A stretch of 64,000 nt of DNA from Chamaecrista fasciculata. Its lineage: Eukaryota > Streptophyta > Magnoliopsida > Fabales > Fabaceae. The notes beneath the pieces are model-generated. The model made no database searches. It was given only the letters and a program-made list of their open reading frames with translations, and was not told the DNA's origin. Below, piece by piece: positions 46,911 to 59,589 of the stretch (within the stretch, counting starts at the first letter, position 1; every line of letters starts with the position of its first letter). Location: the NCBI GenBank assembly GCA_003254925.1, contig QANZ01012400.1, forward strand, positions 1 through 64,000, in the 5' to 3' direction. The position numbers were made by a program, and so were the translations under genes.

Positions 46911-47984
46911 GGATGCTTCTTCTGTTTTCTTTTCCTATCCATCTTCATCTGTAGCTTGTCTTGGAAAGATCGAGATACTAGAGAAGACAATGAGGGATAA
47001 AAGATTTCTTCTACCATAATTTGCCAAAATGTCTACACATGAATTTGCTTCTCTATAGATATGATGAGCTTCTCATCATGGAAGTCTCTAATTTCCTCTT
47101 TTGGTATATGAAATTTTGTTTTGACTAATCTGAATTTGATTAACGTCATAGACTTAATTAGTTATGGTGAGAATCTCTTAACAAAAATAATTTTATTTAC
47201 AAAGTCTCGAATCTAGCTGAAAGCTTACTTAATTAAACAATTTTAAGTTGCTTACGACTTGAACTAACCCCTTGTTAATAATTTTTAATTTGATAGCAAG
47301 TCAAAACTAGATTATATTAATATAACATTAGAAATATGCTTAATTAAAGAGGATACGTACACAAGTTGTCAAGTCTTGCGCAATTCCCACGTTAATTAAC
47401 TAATGTGATAGATAATACATTTATTCCTCTCCTGTTATTATAGACAATATTTTATATATTGTATCTCATAAGCTAAAACATATCGAACATGTAATTTTCC
47501 CAATTCTACGTTCTTGAATTCTTCCCATCAGACACCACAAATAAAGAAAATCACCACTAATTAAAGCATTGGGGTTGTCACTGGATCGCAACTCGCAACT
47601 AGAAAGTTTGTCACCTAAAGTATCCTTTTATTAATTAGTGGCAATAATAATAATTATCACCCAAAACAGAAAAATCGGCCCTCACCTTCAACTTGTTTCT
47701 TTAAATTTACTTTCTTTAATATATTTCACACATCACACAAATAAAGGGATTATTAAAAATAATCCAAGGAAAAAAGAAAGAAGAAAAAGTTAGTTGTTCA
47801 ATCTCAAGAATAGACTAAAATTTATATCATCATAAATGTGCTTAATTAAAGATGACACACAGGTTGTCAAGTCTTGATCAATACCCATAAAACATGCAAA
47901 TTTAGATTAACTTAAGAGTTCATGCTCTGCAAAATGAGTAGGATCTGAAACAAACAAAGCAAAGGAATAAGAGTCTTAAATTTC

Positions 47985-48430
47985 CTTCAAGGATCTGAAT
48001 TTTCTTGGAGGAGTTTCATTGCTAGAACTTGATTGTGATAAATCATTGCTTGAACTTGATTGTGATGAACCATTGCTTGAAGGAGTAGGAGAAGTGACAG
48101 GGGAGCTACTAATAGGCATTTCCTGAAAAGATCCACTACAGTCTTCAAACACCTAAACATGTTGTTGGTCATTTTCTGAAATCCAAACTCATTTTTCATC
48201 TTCATTAAACACCACATCTCTGCTAACAAAGGTCTTGTCACTTATGGGGTTATATAACTTATATGCTTTGGATTGAGAACAATACCCAATAAAATACATT
48301 TTTCAGATTTCTCATCAAATTTATGAATATGAGTTTTAACCAAAGCATAAGCTACACAACAAAAAAAAAATTCAAGTGGCTTACCGTTGGATAAGGAATA
48401 TGGGTTTTAACCAAAGTATAAGATTTACCA
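47985..48430 (-). pseudogene. Copia integrase-end remnant
   Basis: On the minus strand, broken frames read KAYKLYNPISDKTFVSRDVV, then FNEDE. This is the segment after the integrase core that in Copia elements links to the reverse transcriptase. Stops and frameshifts interrupt it, and neither LTRs nor other domains are visible. It belongs to a lineage different from the intact element at 21.4 kb. Confidence 0.65.
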
Positions 48431-48561
48431 TCACATGACGTGAATATAATATATACTTAGTTGATATCTTTCTCAAATATATGAGCTTTATCAAATCTTC
48501 TTAGCAAGTTTATTTCGCAATAGTGCCTTTTAGTTTGAAATTTTCCTTTTTTTTTTTGTCC

Positions 48562-49300
48562 TTTTTCATAATTCAAGAAATTTAAGATGTGGATAATTAC
48601 TAAATCTTTTTGATACATTCAGTTTTTATTTTTTATTTTTAAATTAATTTTTGAATTTCATTTTAAATACACATTTTTGAAGATGTATCACAAATATTGA
48701 AAACAAAAAATTAAAAGATATTTGAAAAATATATTTTTAAGAGATATTTGTGATTTTGAAAAGAATAAAAATTTTGAAAATAAACTAAATTAAGAAGAAA
48801 TTATAACACGAACGAGTATATATGGGGAGATAGCGAGAATCAAAGCCATTATTCTTTTTCTATAAAGATAATATTTGTTTCAATATATTCGGTTTTTAAT
48901 TTTTTTTTATTTTTCTTAATTTCATTTTAAATACACATTTTTGAAGATAGAAATAAATATTTTTTGCCAAAAAAATATTTTAAAATTTATTTCGAAAACA
49001 AAAGATTTAAGTATATTTGAAAAATATATTTTTAAGACATATTTGTGATAAATTTAATTTTCTAAAAAGAAAAATAATTTTGAAAATAAAATAAATTAAG
49101 AATAAAATATAAGACGGCCGAGAGTATGGAGGTAGCGAGAATCAAAGGCAATCTTTTTTAAAAACTTAATTTAAGAAATTTAAGATGTGGATGTTTGAAT
49201 ATATTCAGTTTTTAATTTTTTTTATTTTTATATCAATATTTTAATTTTATTTTAAAAGTTTTTTTGCCAAAAAAATATTTTAAAAATTATTTTGTAACCC
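48562..49300. repeat. Imperfect tandem repeat, about 300-bp unit
   Basis: Two full units and part of a third (about 48562-48860, 48861-49165, 49166-49300). Each has AAGAAATTTAAGATGTGG or a relic of it, TTTCATTTTAAATACACATT, TTGAAAAATATATTTTTAAG and, in the full units, GTAGCGAGAATCAAAG. It ends about 450 bases before the second RING-H2 gene. Confidence 0.7.
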
Positions 49301-49755
49301 TAGTAATCACTCCCGTCAAAGTAGTGATAAATCATCAAGAATTCAACAAAATCATTTGAATTTTTAAAACAAATTTGTAAAATAAAAAGATAAGATATCA
49401 TTTTTAAAGTTTAAGAAAACAAGAACAATACAAATGTGTTTTGTATTTTGGAAAAAAATAAATATATACGTAGAGGGTTGATTTTTATATATTAACGATA
49501 CTATCTTAATTTAATGTAGATTGACTTCATATTTTTTTAATCTTTTAAATCAAAAGATTTTAATACAAATATCGTCAAACTAATTTCCTTTCCTATTTAT
49601 CTTTAGGAATCAAATTTAAAACTTATTTTAAATACAAAAACGCGGAGATATCTAGTTATATACACGGCCTTTTTGCTTTATATATAGGTCTTCAATCAGT
49701 GTTCACTAGTTGACTACCTTACGTTTCTTTATTATTAGTATTGTTTTGTTAATTA

Positions 49756-50409
49756 ATGGATTTTTCAAGTGAGAGTTTTTTGAGTGATGTTGCTCTAGTA
49801 GTGACATTTTCATATTGTGTGGTACTAATGCTAACGTTTTTAGTAGCAATCATATCTTATTTTTTGCGACCAAACCCAATTCTTGAATTCGCCACCGTAT
49901 GCCTTTTGATTATTGGCGTAGTCCTTGCTCTTTTAGCAATCTTACTTGCCCGGATTGCCGTTTTTGTCCATGGCATAAACATTAGACGACGAGGTCGTAT
50001 TGACGATGATATTGAACTTCAACAACAGGAACATAGTAGTGATTCTCAAACGACACAGCAACATAATAATACTATTCCAGACTTTCTGGTTGTTAGGCTT
50101 GCTCCTCTGGTTATGCCGCCACTCAAAATCTTCAAAACGCCCCGTGTTGACGAAACAACGACAACGAAATTGTCGTCATTGTCGGCTTCGGCTACGGTAA
50201 CAAGAGAAGCAGAATTTATAGAATGTGCCATTTGTTTAGAAGAGTTCAAAAATGATGAGATGGTTCAACCTTTTCCCAAGTGCAACCATGAGTTCCACGA
50301 TGAATGTATCAAGTCCTGGTTGGGTTGTGGCAAAACGACATGTCCTATATGCCGTTTTGGTTTGCATGATGCATTATTTACGTCTATGGTAAACGTTAAC
50401 GATGTATAG
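49756..50409 (+). CDS. RING-H2 membrane protein (copy 2)
   Basis: A single-exon gene of 217 residues. Two hydrophobic segments (about 10-36 and 45-75) suggest two membrane helices, followed by RRRGR and a polar, glutamine-rich stretch. The RING-H2 domain starts at Cys157 (CAICLEEF) and includes CNHEFHDEC and CPIC, with all eight zinc ligands. It is predicted to be an E3 ubiquitin ligase. It resembles the copy 5 kb upstream in gene layout, including the MPPLK phrase before the RING, so the two are probably tandem paralogues. The Pro before the PKC third cysteine is kept here, unlike copy 1. A CTTTATATATAGG TATA box lies about 80 bases before the start (49676). Confidence 0.87.
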   Translation: MDFSSESFLSDVALVVTFSYCVVLMLTFLVAIISYFLRPNPILEFATVCLLIIGVVLALLAILLARIAVFVHGINIRRRGRIDDDIELQQQEHSSDSQTTQQHNNTIPDFLVVRLAPLVMPPLKIFKTPRVDETTTTKLSSLSASATVTREAEFIECAICLEEFKNDEMVQPFPKCNHEFHDECIKSWLGCGKTTCPICRFGLHDALFTSMVNVNDV

Positions 50410-50689
50410 ATTTTATTTTATTTTTTTCCTTTACATTTTTGTTTTTGTGAGTACAGAGGAAAATCAAGAGTTAATAGAATATTTCTTTCTTTTAATTGCG
50501 TTTGTTTTATTTAAATTGAAGATTTATCATATTTATTGTGCTTGAAATTCACTTCAAGCTAAGTTTATAATGAAACAACATATATATAATTCAAGGGACA
50601 CACGTGTTTATATATATATATATAAAGACCATTTCAAAATTTTAAATATATTTTAAGCATTAACATATATATATATATAAATAAATTAA

Positions 50690-50845
50690 GAAGACTCATC
50701 TAACTTCTGAAGAATCGGATGCCATAGAAGAAGTTGACCGTGAAAATCTCATAAAACCAAGAAAAGAGGATGGGGATACAAATATTTAACCAGTGGAGCA
50801 CATCCTCCAAGAACCTGCCTTCGCCAGCCAAAATGCTGCAAGGTA
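50690..50845 (-). other. Possible exon remnant, unrecognised
   Basis: On the minus strand a splice-acceptor-like TACCTTGCAG (about 50840) is followed by about 75 bases that read HFGWRRQVLGGCAPLVKYLY, then a frame broken by a stop. The base composition is less AT-rich than its surroundings. It could be a gene fragment carried by a transposon, or chance. Confidence 0.22.
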
Positions 50846-50849
50846 AGAA

Positions 50850-51770
50850 CATCTGCAAAAAGCAGAAGTGTCACTAAATGGCAACCATCAACACGTCAAT
50901 GAAAAATCTTCGTCATGGCCGAACATGTAGCCTCATCAGAATTCTCATACATTCAAATGTGTAAAAAGTAGTTATGTCTCTCATACACTTAGAAAAGGAA
51001 GGAGTAGTGATAAATTCTAAAGAAAATAAATACAATTTCTAATGCTAAAGAAATATAGAAGAGTAATATTCTAAAGTAGTTATGTCTCCTATACTATTAT
51101 ATATGTATGAGCAACCTTCTGGTTGCAAAGCACGCTAGTATCAGAAATTTGGGCACTATATAAAACAGAGACTTAAATCTATAGTTATACGAAGCCTCAT
51201 CCTAATCAAGTCTTAAGAAAAAATTAAACTCAAATTATATACTGGCACAGCTCTGAAAGGTGAACTAAAGCATGGTTAAACCAGAATCAGATTGCACAAC
51301 TTTGATAGTAAAAAAACAAATAAGTGCATGAACAAACACTTGAAAACATGCCCAAAATGTTATCCAATCAAAATGCACATTTTAGACACCATAAACATGA
51401 GAAAATGCATGTGGGATGACTTCAAAATATGCCTAGAATGTTACCAACACGGAATATGCATTTATGAGAGAAAATTAAGACCACAGAAACACTTGGAAAC
51501 AAGTTTAAAATGACACTAAATGGATACCATCATATATAGTGGGGTATGGTTTTAAATGATAAAGGGGCTTTGTTATTACCCAAAAACATAAATAAATAAA
51601 GGGGCTTTGTTTGTATTAGTCACTAGTACAATAGTACCCCTTTAGTCTTAGACACAACATATCTTTCATAATCATCATTTACAGCATGTATGTGTTAAAT
51701 ATAGCAACATATAAGAGGGATGACTTTCAATACCAACATCATTTACTCTATTTACATAGCCATATATATA
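50850..51770. other. Intergenic DNA, no gene seen
   Basis: A 73-codon frame at 51292-51513 has several Cys and His residues but no recognised motif, and looks like chance. Confidence 0.45.
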
Positions 51771-51772
51771 TA

Positions 51773-51946
51773 CTAGGTGCTATATATGTAAAATAAATGA
51801 GAATTCACCAAAAAATAATGAGGGACTAAATCGTTAACTCAGTAAAAAAGAATGGATCAAATAATAATTTTCCTCTTATTATTGATTTTGTACTATAGTT
51901 TTAAAATGTGGACAATCAGAAAGGGGTGAAGCCATATAATATAAGA
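51773..51946 (-). mobile_element. Damaged miniature Helitron-like element B
   Basis: It matches elements A and C along most of its length (CAGAAAGGGGTGAAGCCATA, near 51920) and keeps the terminal CTAG. The 3' hairpin has been deleted, with only GGTGC left next to CTAG. Confidence 0.6.
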
Positions 51947-51949
51947 TAT

Positions 51950-52805
51950 TGTGACACTTCATTTCATGGGCAAGTTCCAAAAACTTCTATAATATAATGC
52001 AACTGACTTATTAGAATTAAAATATATAAATAGGAAAACTAAATTATATAAGAATGAACATTGACAAAAGTAAGTTTTACTTAACAATAATAATGTATTT
52101 TACATTCTTCACAGTTTCCTTGAATTATTTAAAACTTCTTATTCTATTAATATTTAACTATTAACAATTTGAATGTGATTGACTCTCACTTCAATATAGA
52201 GAGAGAGATATTTGGCATGCATGCATCATAGATTCATGGATTGATTTTAACTAACAGCATCATTGAACATCAAACCCGTGGTGTGGACCCATAATATTAA
52301 CTTAATAACTTAATTCTTACCCTCAATGGTAAACTGTAGCAGTCGCTCACATCTCTGTTTTGTTCATAGGTTGTAGCCGACCTATAATGGATTGCTCCCA
52401 CAAAGTCTAGATTGCTATCAACACTCTAATTTAACTTATCTATGACTAACCTTATCAAGTTTCAGTCAAACATTTTAAAAAAACAAAGGTTCGAAACAAA
52501 AAATTAAGGTAAATGGCTAAAGGTTTAGTTAAGACCTATCGTTCCAAGGAAGGACCAAATAGGTGAATATAATGAATCCTTATCCTCAATGGGTCTGTTT
52601 CCATTGTGGGAGTCACTAATAATATTAAGGCCTCAAATCTTCCAGTGGTGGGAGGCACTGAGCATTTCTTGTTTGTGCAAGGATATGTCACATCTTCTCC
52701 TGTTGAATTAAGGGTGTGACTGTTACCTACAAGCTGGAGTTACATCTGTATTGGCCTCCATATACCATTAATTAAGAGGAGTTCTTAATTGAAGAGGAAC
52801 TAAGA

Positions 52806-52843
<38 letters not shown>

Positions 52844-53200
52844 GGGGTGAGAGATTTAATATAGAGTAAACTATTAGTTCTTAAGTTATGTAGGTGCTAT
52901 ACTGCTATTATACATTTTAGTCTTTGAATTTTCGAAATGTCTAATTTAGTCTTTGAAAATTCATGACTCATTGCAATTTAGTTCATCTTGATATAGAGTT
53001 GTACGTCATTAGAGAGTATATGAAAGGACTAACCGGTAACAAGTCATAAAATTTTTGGGACTAAATCAAATATATCAAAAAATAAGGACTAAGATGATAG
53101 TGACCGTATAATCAAAGGACTAGAATGTTAATTTACTCCTTTTATGCATGACCGAATTAGTGATTCAGTTTCTCAATTAGCCTGTCACTATATATTATCT
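51950..53200. other. Intergenic DNA with a TA microsatellite
   Basis: A (TA)n run at about 52808-52840. The region 52250-52800 is somewhat less AT-rich, with phrases such as CCTCAATGGGTCTGTTTCC, but no frame can be defended. A degraded foldback arm lies at 52900-53120. Confidence 0.4.
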
Positions 53201-53204
53201 AAAG

Positions 53205-54160
53205 GGTAAAATGCACTTTGGTACCGTGTGGTTAGGACCGAATCCACTTTGGTATCCCGAAAGACAAAATTTGACACTTTGGTACCCCTGAGGTTTGTGT
53301 CATTAGCACTTTGGTACCCTATGGTTATTTTCCGTCAAGATTTAACAAAAAGTGCTGACGTGACTCAATCTTAGCCGTCGATTTCTACTACATCTTATCC
53401 GTTAGTTTCTATTGCTACTTATACCATATTTCACTCTTCAACAAGATTTCTTTTGTGCGTTTAGGTTCTCTCCCTTTGATAAAACGAATCAAAACACAAC
53501 AAACTAAAAGAATTAATGGAGTTTTCTACAATTTCAAATTTTCATTTAAGTAGTTGTATTTGAATATGGGTAGGACTAAATTGTATTTATTTTCCAGATT
53601 TATGACTGATATGTAATTATTTCTTTTTTATATTTTCCAAAATTACATTTTGACCCTAAAAAGTTTTTGTAATTTTTATTTTAGTCCTCAAATATCATGA
53701 TCTAGGGACTTTTTTGTAAATTTTGAAACTCTTTGGGTGAATTCTATAATTTTTGCAAAACTTTTGTAAAGTTTATCTTTTCACCATCGAATCACACAGT
53801 TTTAGGACTAAACTGCATTTTATTTTCTAGATTTAGGACTAGTCTATAATTTTATTCTTTTTCCAATATTTTTCATAATTACACTTTGACCCCAAAATTT
53901 TGTTATAATTTTCATTTTAGTTCTCAAATTTTATGATATAAGAACCTTTTTTGAAAATTTTGAAACTGTTTGTGAGTATTTTGTAATTTTTGCAAAAGTG
54001 CTAACAATTTTCCATTAAATCTTGACTTAAAATAGGCACAGTGTACTAAAGTTCTAACGACGCAAACCTCATGGTACCAAAGTGTCAAATTTTGTCTTTC
54101 AAGATACCAAGTGTATTTAGTTCTAACCACAGGGTACCAAAATGCATTTTACCCTTATCT
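53205..54160. repeat. Large foldback element with 'ctttggtacc' arms
   Basis: The left arm (AAGGGTAAAATGCACTTTGG, 53204) and right arm (CCAAAATGCATTTTACCCTT, about 54138-54157) are inverted copies, as are CAAAATTTGACACTTTGG and CCAAAGTGTCAAATTTTG. It belongs to the same family as the element at 20-420 but is twice as long. No transposase. Confidence 0.78.
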
Positions 54161-54349
54161 AAATGATATCTATGAGGAGTGAGGTCTATTAACTTTATAT
54201 ATTTTCAAATCAAAGCACACAAATGAAAGCTTGAAGGCAAATTAGAGAAAATTTTGGGGACATATATACTTGCAATGCTTGAAGAAATTCTTGTTGAAGC
54301 TCGCCAATTGATTTCTTTTCATTTTGTCTATACTCACTACAACAAAGTG

Positions 54350-55140
54350 AACTTTTTGTGGCGACTCTTTAGTGGCAACATAAAAATTTGTCACCGAAAG
54401 TCCTTTTTCAGTGGCGACTTTTATTGATTGTCACCGAAAGTATTTATAAGATGATTTTTTCATACTTTTCGTGACAATATTTTACACATTGCCACTAAAA
54501 GACCATTAGTGACGAAATTTACATTGTCACTAAAACATTTTTGGTGGCGACATCTATTAAGTTGCCACTGAAAGTTCAATGGTGGCCATATAATTCTTGC
54601 CACTAAAACCATTTTTGTGACAAATATTTCTCTATCGCCACTAGAAACTTATCCGTGGCAACTTTTACATTGCCACTAAAACCGTTTTTGTGGTGACATT
54701 AATTATGTTGCAACTGAAAGGTCAATAGTGGCAACATAATTCTTGCCACTAAACTCATTTTTGTGACAATTTTTCTTTGTCGCCACTAGGAACTTATCAG
54801 TGGCAACTTTTAGATTGCCACTAAAACATGTTTTGTGGCGACATTAATTATTTTGCCACTGGAAGGTCAAAAGTGTCGACATAGTTCTTGCCACTAAAAG
54901 TTTTTTGTGACATTTTTTCAATGTCGCCACTATAAACTTATCAGTGACAACTTTTAGCTTGCCACTAAAACATTTGTTTGTGGCGAAATTAATTATTTTG
55001 CCACGGAAAGGTCAATAGTGGCGACATAGTTCATGCCACAAAAAGGTTTTTGTGACAATTTTCCAATGTCGCCACTATAAATTTATCGGTGGCAATTTAG
55101 CGTTGCCACTAAAATAGTTTTATTAGCAACTTAAGATTTT
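54350..55140. repeat. Left subterminal repeats of the CACTA element
   Basis: More than a dozen degenerate copies of TTTTTGTGGCGACA and AGTTGCCACTAAAA alternate every 40-60 bases. In CACTA elements such arrays are the binding sites for the TNPA-type protein (established for En/Spm); binding here is inferred. Confidence 0.85.
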
Positions 55141-55654
55141 GTAAATATATTTTCAAAAAATTCTTTATAATAGTTGTCTTTTCTATTGTTAATCTTTATA
55201 AAACTTAACAAAATACATCTTATAATATTTAAATAAAGGGAAAAATGCAACAACACCCCTTAAACTTTGGGTCATTTGGAAATAGATCCTTAAGTTAAAA
55301 TAGTATTAATCTTATTAGGATTGATGAGATGGCAAAAAAAAGTGACACATAGGAAGATGACATGGCAATAATTAACACCGTTAATGAAAAAATGGATAGA
55401 AGGATCTAATTCCTAAACCTTCAAAGTTTAAAGATCTAAACCTTCGAGCAAGATTCTGCTTTTAAATTTAAACTTAGGAAAGATCAATACGATATACTAA
55501 TTATTCCTCAATCCTTTTTATATATGGACTAATTAATATAGTGTTTTAATCTTTTAAGTACTAAATCTTAAGATCATTCAGGGACCGAGTTGTTAGCTTT
55601 GTAATTTTTCATGAACCAAATTTTTAATTTACTCATTTTTTTTAAAATTAAAAG

Positions 55655-55830
55655 GGTAAATTACAGAGAAGGGCCCTGTGGTTTGACCCAATTTCAGATA
55701 GGGTCTATGTGGTTTAAAAAGTTTCAAATTGGGGCCTGTGGTTTGCTCCGTTAACAAAAAGGGTTGTGGTTTGCTCCGTTAACAAAAAGGGTCCTGAGGT
55801 TCGAAAATCTTGGCTAAAATACTATTTTAA
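55655..55830. repeat. Foldback arm inside the CACTA element
   Basis: AGGGTAAATTACAGAGAAGG starts a run of 'gtggttt' phrases, with an immediate short duplication (GTGGTTTGCTCCGTTAACAA at about 55739 and 55766). Only one arm of the foldback family is clear. Confidence 0.5.
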
Positions 55831-56879
55831 GACCCTAACTATTAATTTTTTATGCGTTTGACTCCCTATTCGTGAGAGAAGGACTTTGACGTAAAAAAGA
55901 AAAGTTTCCTGGAAATAAATGAAATTTCACCCAAAGTTTAATCTAGAAGTCCTCTATAATTAAACTCTCTAGAGTTCCTGAATTTAAACAAACATGGGCC
56001 ATCCAATTGATCCAACAACTCTGATTTTGACACATCATCAAATGAAAGCTTCTCCTTCATCTGTTTCCACCTTCACCATCACGCGCAACAGCTCTCCCTC
56101 CAGCTCTCCCTCCTTCATCTCGGAATTTGGCGAAGGTGACGATCAAAGAGAGCTGTGTCATCGTAATTTGGCGCTGCAGATTCCGGCGATGTCATCGGTT
56201 TTCGTATTTTTGTAGTTGGTGACATCGGCCGAAGAGAGCCGGCGCCAGGGGAATAGCGGAAGCTGGAACATCGATTTTTGTATTCTGTCGCCGCCGTCGT
56301 TCTCTTTTCTTCTCAAAAGGGAATTATTTTGTTTTTTAGAGTATAGTTTGATGTTTCCTATATATTATATTATATTATGTTCTGGGCATGATATGTGTGA
56401 GATCCCGAAGTTTTAGAATTTAGTTTTGGGTGCTTAGAAATAAAATAAGTGATTTTTAGAATTATAGATGAATTTTCAGGTTGGTTTTAGACCAGTATTA
56501 CGAGTTTTTAGATTATAATTTTGAAAAATTACTGAACTCAAAATTTAGAATTTTAAGTGTCATATTTGAAATCCTCATGTATTGTTTGGCTTGTGGTAAA
56601 AATTTGGGAGCAAACTGAGTTTAAAATTTTATCTGGGTTTTTATCTGAACCCGACAAATGATACTTTTAAGTAAGAACTGAAACATGCTAGAGATAAAAT
56701 TTACAAAAAAAAATTACATATTTAGAATCTACTCAACACAACGAAGCTAGCGATATAATTTTTATCTAGAAATTTGATTTCTAAAATTTTGAGTTTTAGG
56801 TACTATTTTAAAAGAATTCAAATGATTTTGGGCATCTCTACAAAATCCAGTTTTCAAAGCACTATATTTTAATAATATT

Positions 56880-57113
56880 TTGCCCCCGCTGACTTTCTAA
56901 AATTATGAAACGACCACACCCACATCTTAAAACCCCAAAACACAACTCTCCCTTATTTTCACTCTCCATCGTGCCTCTCACTCCCGTTTCTCCACCAAGC
57001 GGCCAGCCACCACGAACCTCCCTCCTCGCCAACGTCAGCCACCTTCCGCCGCCCAGAAGTCGTCGGCGTCGGCGTCCGGCCACCTCTCGCCGATGATCTT
57101 CCTCTCTTCTCTC
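56880..57113 (+). other. Leader-like CT/GC-rich segment inside the CACTA element
   Basis: This stretch is much less AT-rich than its surroundings. It is CT- and CCG-rich and ends in CTCTCTTAG before GTATCG, a possible splice donor. It resembles the 5' leader exon of a plant gene. An open frame of 63 codons (56905-57096) exists but looks like leader DNA by composition. It may be the captured first exon of the gene whose later exons lie at 58.8-59.3 kb. Confidence 0.35.
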
Positions 57114-58841
57114 TTAGGTATCGTTTTTTCTCCATTTCGTCTCCCTTGTAGCATTCTCGAAAATTTCAGTTGCTATCCACGAATTTCACTTATTTTGTGC
57201 ATCTTGCTGCTACATTGTTGCTTGTTAATGATGTTTCTAAGATTTTAGAACACCGATTTCTTGTTTAGGACATTGTTCATGAATTAGGGACTTGATAGGT
57301 TTTAGGGCAAAACTTTATTTGGGGCTTTTGGCCAAATCCTTAAGTTCTCTTGCAACTGTGGGTTTATATGAGTTCAATAGACAAGGGTAATGAGTTCTAA
57401 TCCATTTATGCAAGTGTAAAATGTGTATCTTGAAACTTGGTTATTATGTACAAGATTTTAAAGTTTCAGTTTGGTCCCTAAGCATGAGTTTGATGCTTTT
57501 GTTGGACTAAATGAAATTCATGAGATTTATGGAGAGTTTTGAAACATTAACCTTAAGTTTTATTGTGGTAATCACCATATGTAAGTCTACCTTGAAGGAA
57601 GAATATGATTAGTTTATGAGGATTGGCCAATGACTTTGGTCTTGAACGTATGAATTTCAAAATAAAACTAAAGCTCCCAAATTGATACCCAAGTCTGTGT
57701 TGGTCTCTTGTTAGGGTGTTAGGATCTTCAGTGGGTGAGTGACGAGTGGATAAATTCTTTGAGTAAGTCTTGTTACTATATAGGGGTTAGGACGATAACT
57801 TGTTAATGGTTGGACCTTCGGGTCATTTGGAGTTGATTCCCATAGTATATTGATTAAATCTTTATTTGTTAATGTATTTATAGATTTGTTACACTGGTCA
57901 CTAGCCGAAAGCAAATAAAAAAAAGGGGTGTAGTTCTCCTTCTTCCGGATCGAGGTGAGTGGCTTTCTCCCCTTTGCCCCGTGTGAGGGCTAGTCTATTG
58001 ATGAGATTCGTTTATTTGCGAACTAACTCTTTATATTACAACTTCGTAAAATTTAGAATCTTGAGTACTCTTGGATATAATAATTTTTCACATTTTGTCT
58101 CTCTAATGCTTTTGGGAAAATGAAGTGGAAATGGAAATGACGTTTCAATTGTCTCTGTTGGGTTTATGATTGTTGATTGCATTATTAGTTTTTGGGAAAT
58201 TTTACCTGTTTAAGGATGAAGGGGCTGGAGTGCATAGTGGTGTTAGCAAGTAAAGACGTTTTTGTTCTTTAAATGTCATGACATGCTTTATTAGTTGAGC
58301 ATATGCTTTAAATAACCCAAGCTGACTTTGCTTTGCTTTATTTCAAAATCTCAGTTGCTCAAAAGCTGACTTTCAAATCCCTAAGATAATGCACATAACC
58401 CTTTCTTTAATATTTAAATAGATAAGCTGATACTATAGTATAATATTTAAATGATGCAAGGGAAATTCCATTTGCATGTGGCTTGTGCAAGGGTGTGGGA
58501 TCCACCATAGAATACACTCTAAAAAGTTTCAATAATTCATATTTATTTTAGCCTCTTTTTTATGCTTAAGTGTTGGCACAAGTAGGTTTAATCTTCAATC
58601 AATGAGTCCATATCTTCCATCTTGTTGAATCTTTTTTAGGCCAAGTTAAATAAATGCCCTTTTGCGCATTGGAGAAATTGAATATATATATATATATGAA
58701 ATCCAAGGTTATTGTTTATTTAAGACTACATATAATATTGCTACCTTAATTGAAAACAAAATTGCTACTTAACTGACTCATTGTTTTGCTTTTTTATACT
58801 TAATGTTGTTTCTCACCTATATTGTTTAGGTAGTAAAGAAA

Positions 58842-59278
58842 ATGACTGGAGTTGGAAGAGGCAGGGGCGGAAAACATGCAAAACTTTCGCGTTTTTGTTG
58901 TTTGTGTAATAAGTAAGTAGCACAATGTTGAGGTGATAGAGTAAGGCAGATGAGAGAAGAATGAATTGAAGAGGAACAATCCCAAACGAATTTTCATATT
59001 CTTTTTTTTCTAAGATACCATTTGACATGGAACTTCCAATGCTTTTTATAATTGTGTTGATGTTATATTGATTTTTTAGGCTCATATTAAGATTATGCTT
59101 TCTTTTTTTTTTCTTTATATAACTTTAAATTATTACTTATAGGGACAAAGTGGAAGCAATGCCATTGATAACTCAATTGTCAAGGAGAAAGGAAGAAGTC
59201 AAAGACAAACTTGAAGAATTTTCAATGTGTGAAGAAACTAGATCATTTGTGGTCTCTAATATTTTGTCAATTCTATAG
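58842..59278 (+). CDS. Possible two-exon cargo gene in the CACTA element
   Basis: Exon A runs 58842-58912 and starts at an ATG (MTGVGRGRGGKHAKLSRF, then CCLCNK). A GTAAGT donor at 58913 and TTACTTATAG acceptor ending 59142 restore the frame into exon B, 59143-59278 (DKVEAMPLITQLSRRKEEVK, then a further 24 residues). The product would be 68 residues: a glycine/arginine-rich and cysteine-containing start followed by a charged, helix-prone tail. A pyrimidine-rich stretch ending TTGTTTAG before 58830 could be another acceptor. I do not recognise the family. It could be a captured host gene fragment or a degenerate element gene. The consensus splice sites and coding-like composition are the only support. 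Confidence 0.4.
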
Positions 59279-59589
59279 TTAGTACCTAGACTTATGTGAA
59301 TTAGGCATGTTTTGAACAATGTGACTATGCCTTATGTGAATTAGGCTTGTTTTGAACTATGTAACTAAGCCATATGTTCATAGGCTTTGTTTTGAACAAT
59401 GTGACCAAGCCATATGTGCATTAGGCTTTGTTTTGAATCATGTTATCAAGTCTTGTATATACTTTCTTAGGACCTTATTAGTACAAGTACTATCAGTGCT
59501 AATAAATATTTGTGATTTCTATTAATAACATTATATATGTATTTATTATTTGTTTATAATCTCTTGCAATTTTGAATTCAATTAAAATT

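Noticed and set aside
51292..51513. Cys- and His-containing 73-codon frame as a zinc-finger gene
   Set aside because: The spacing of Cys and His fits no zinc-finger pattern and there is no supporting context.
54350..55140. CRISPR-like regular repeats
   Set aside because: The units are degenerate, alternate in orientation and sit at the end of a CACTA element in plant nuclear DNA.
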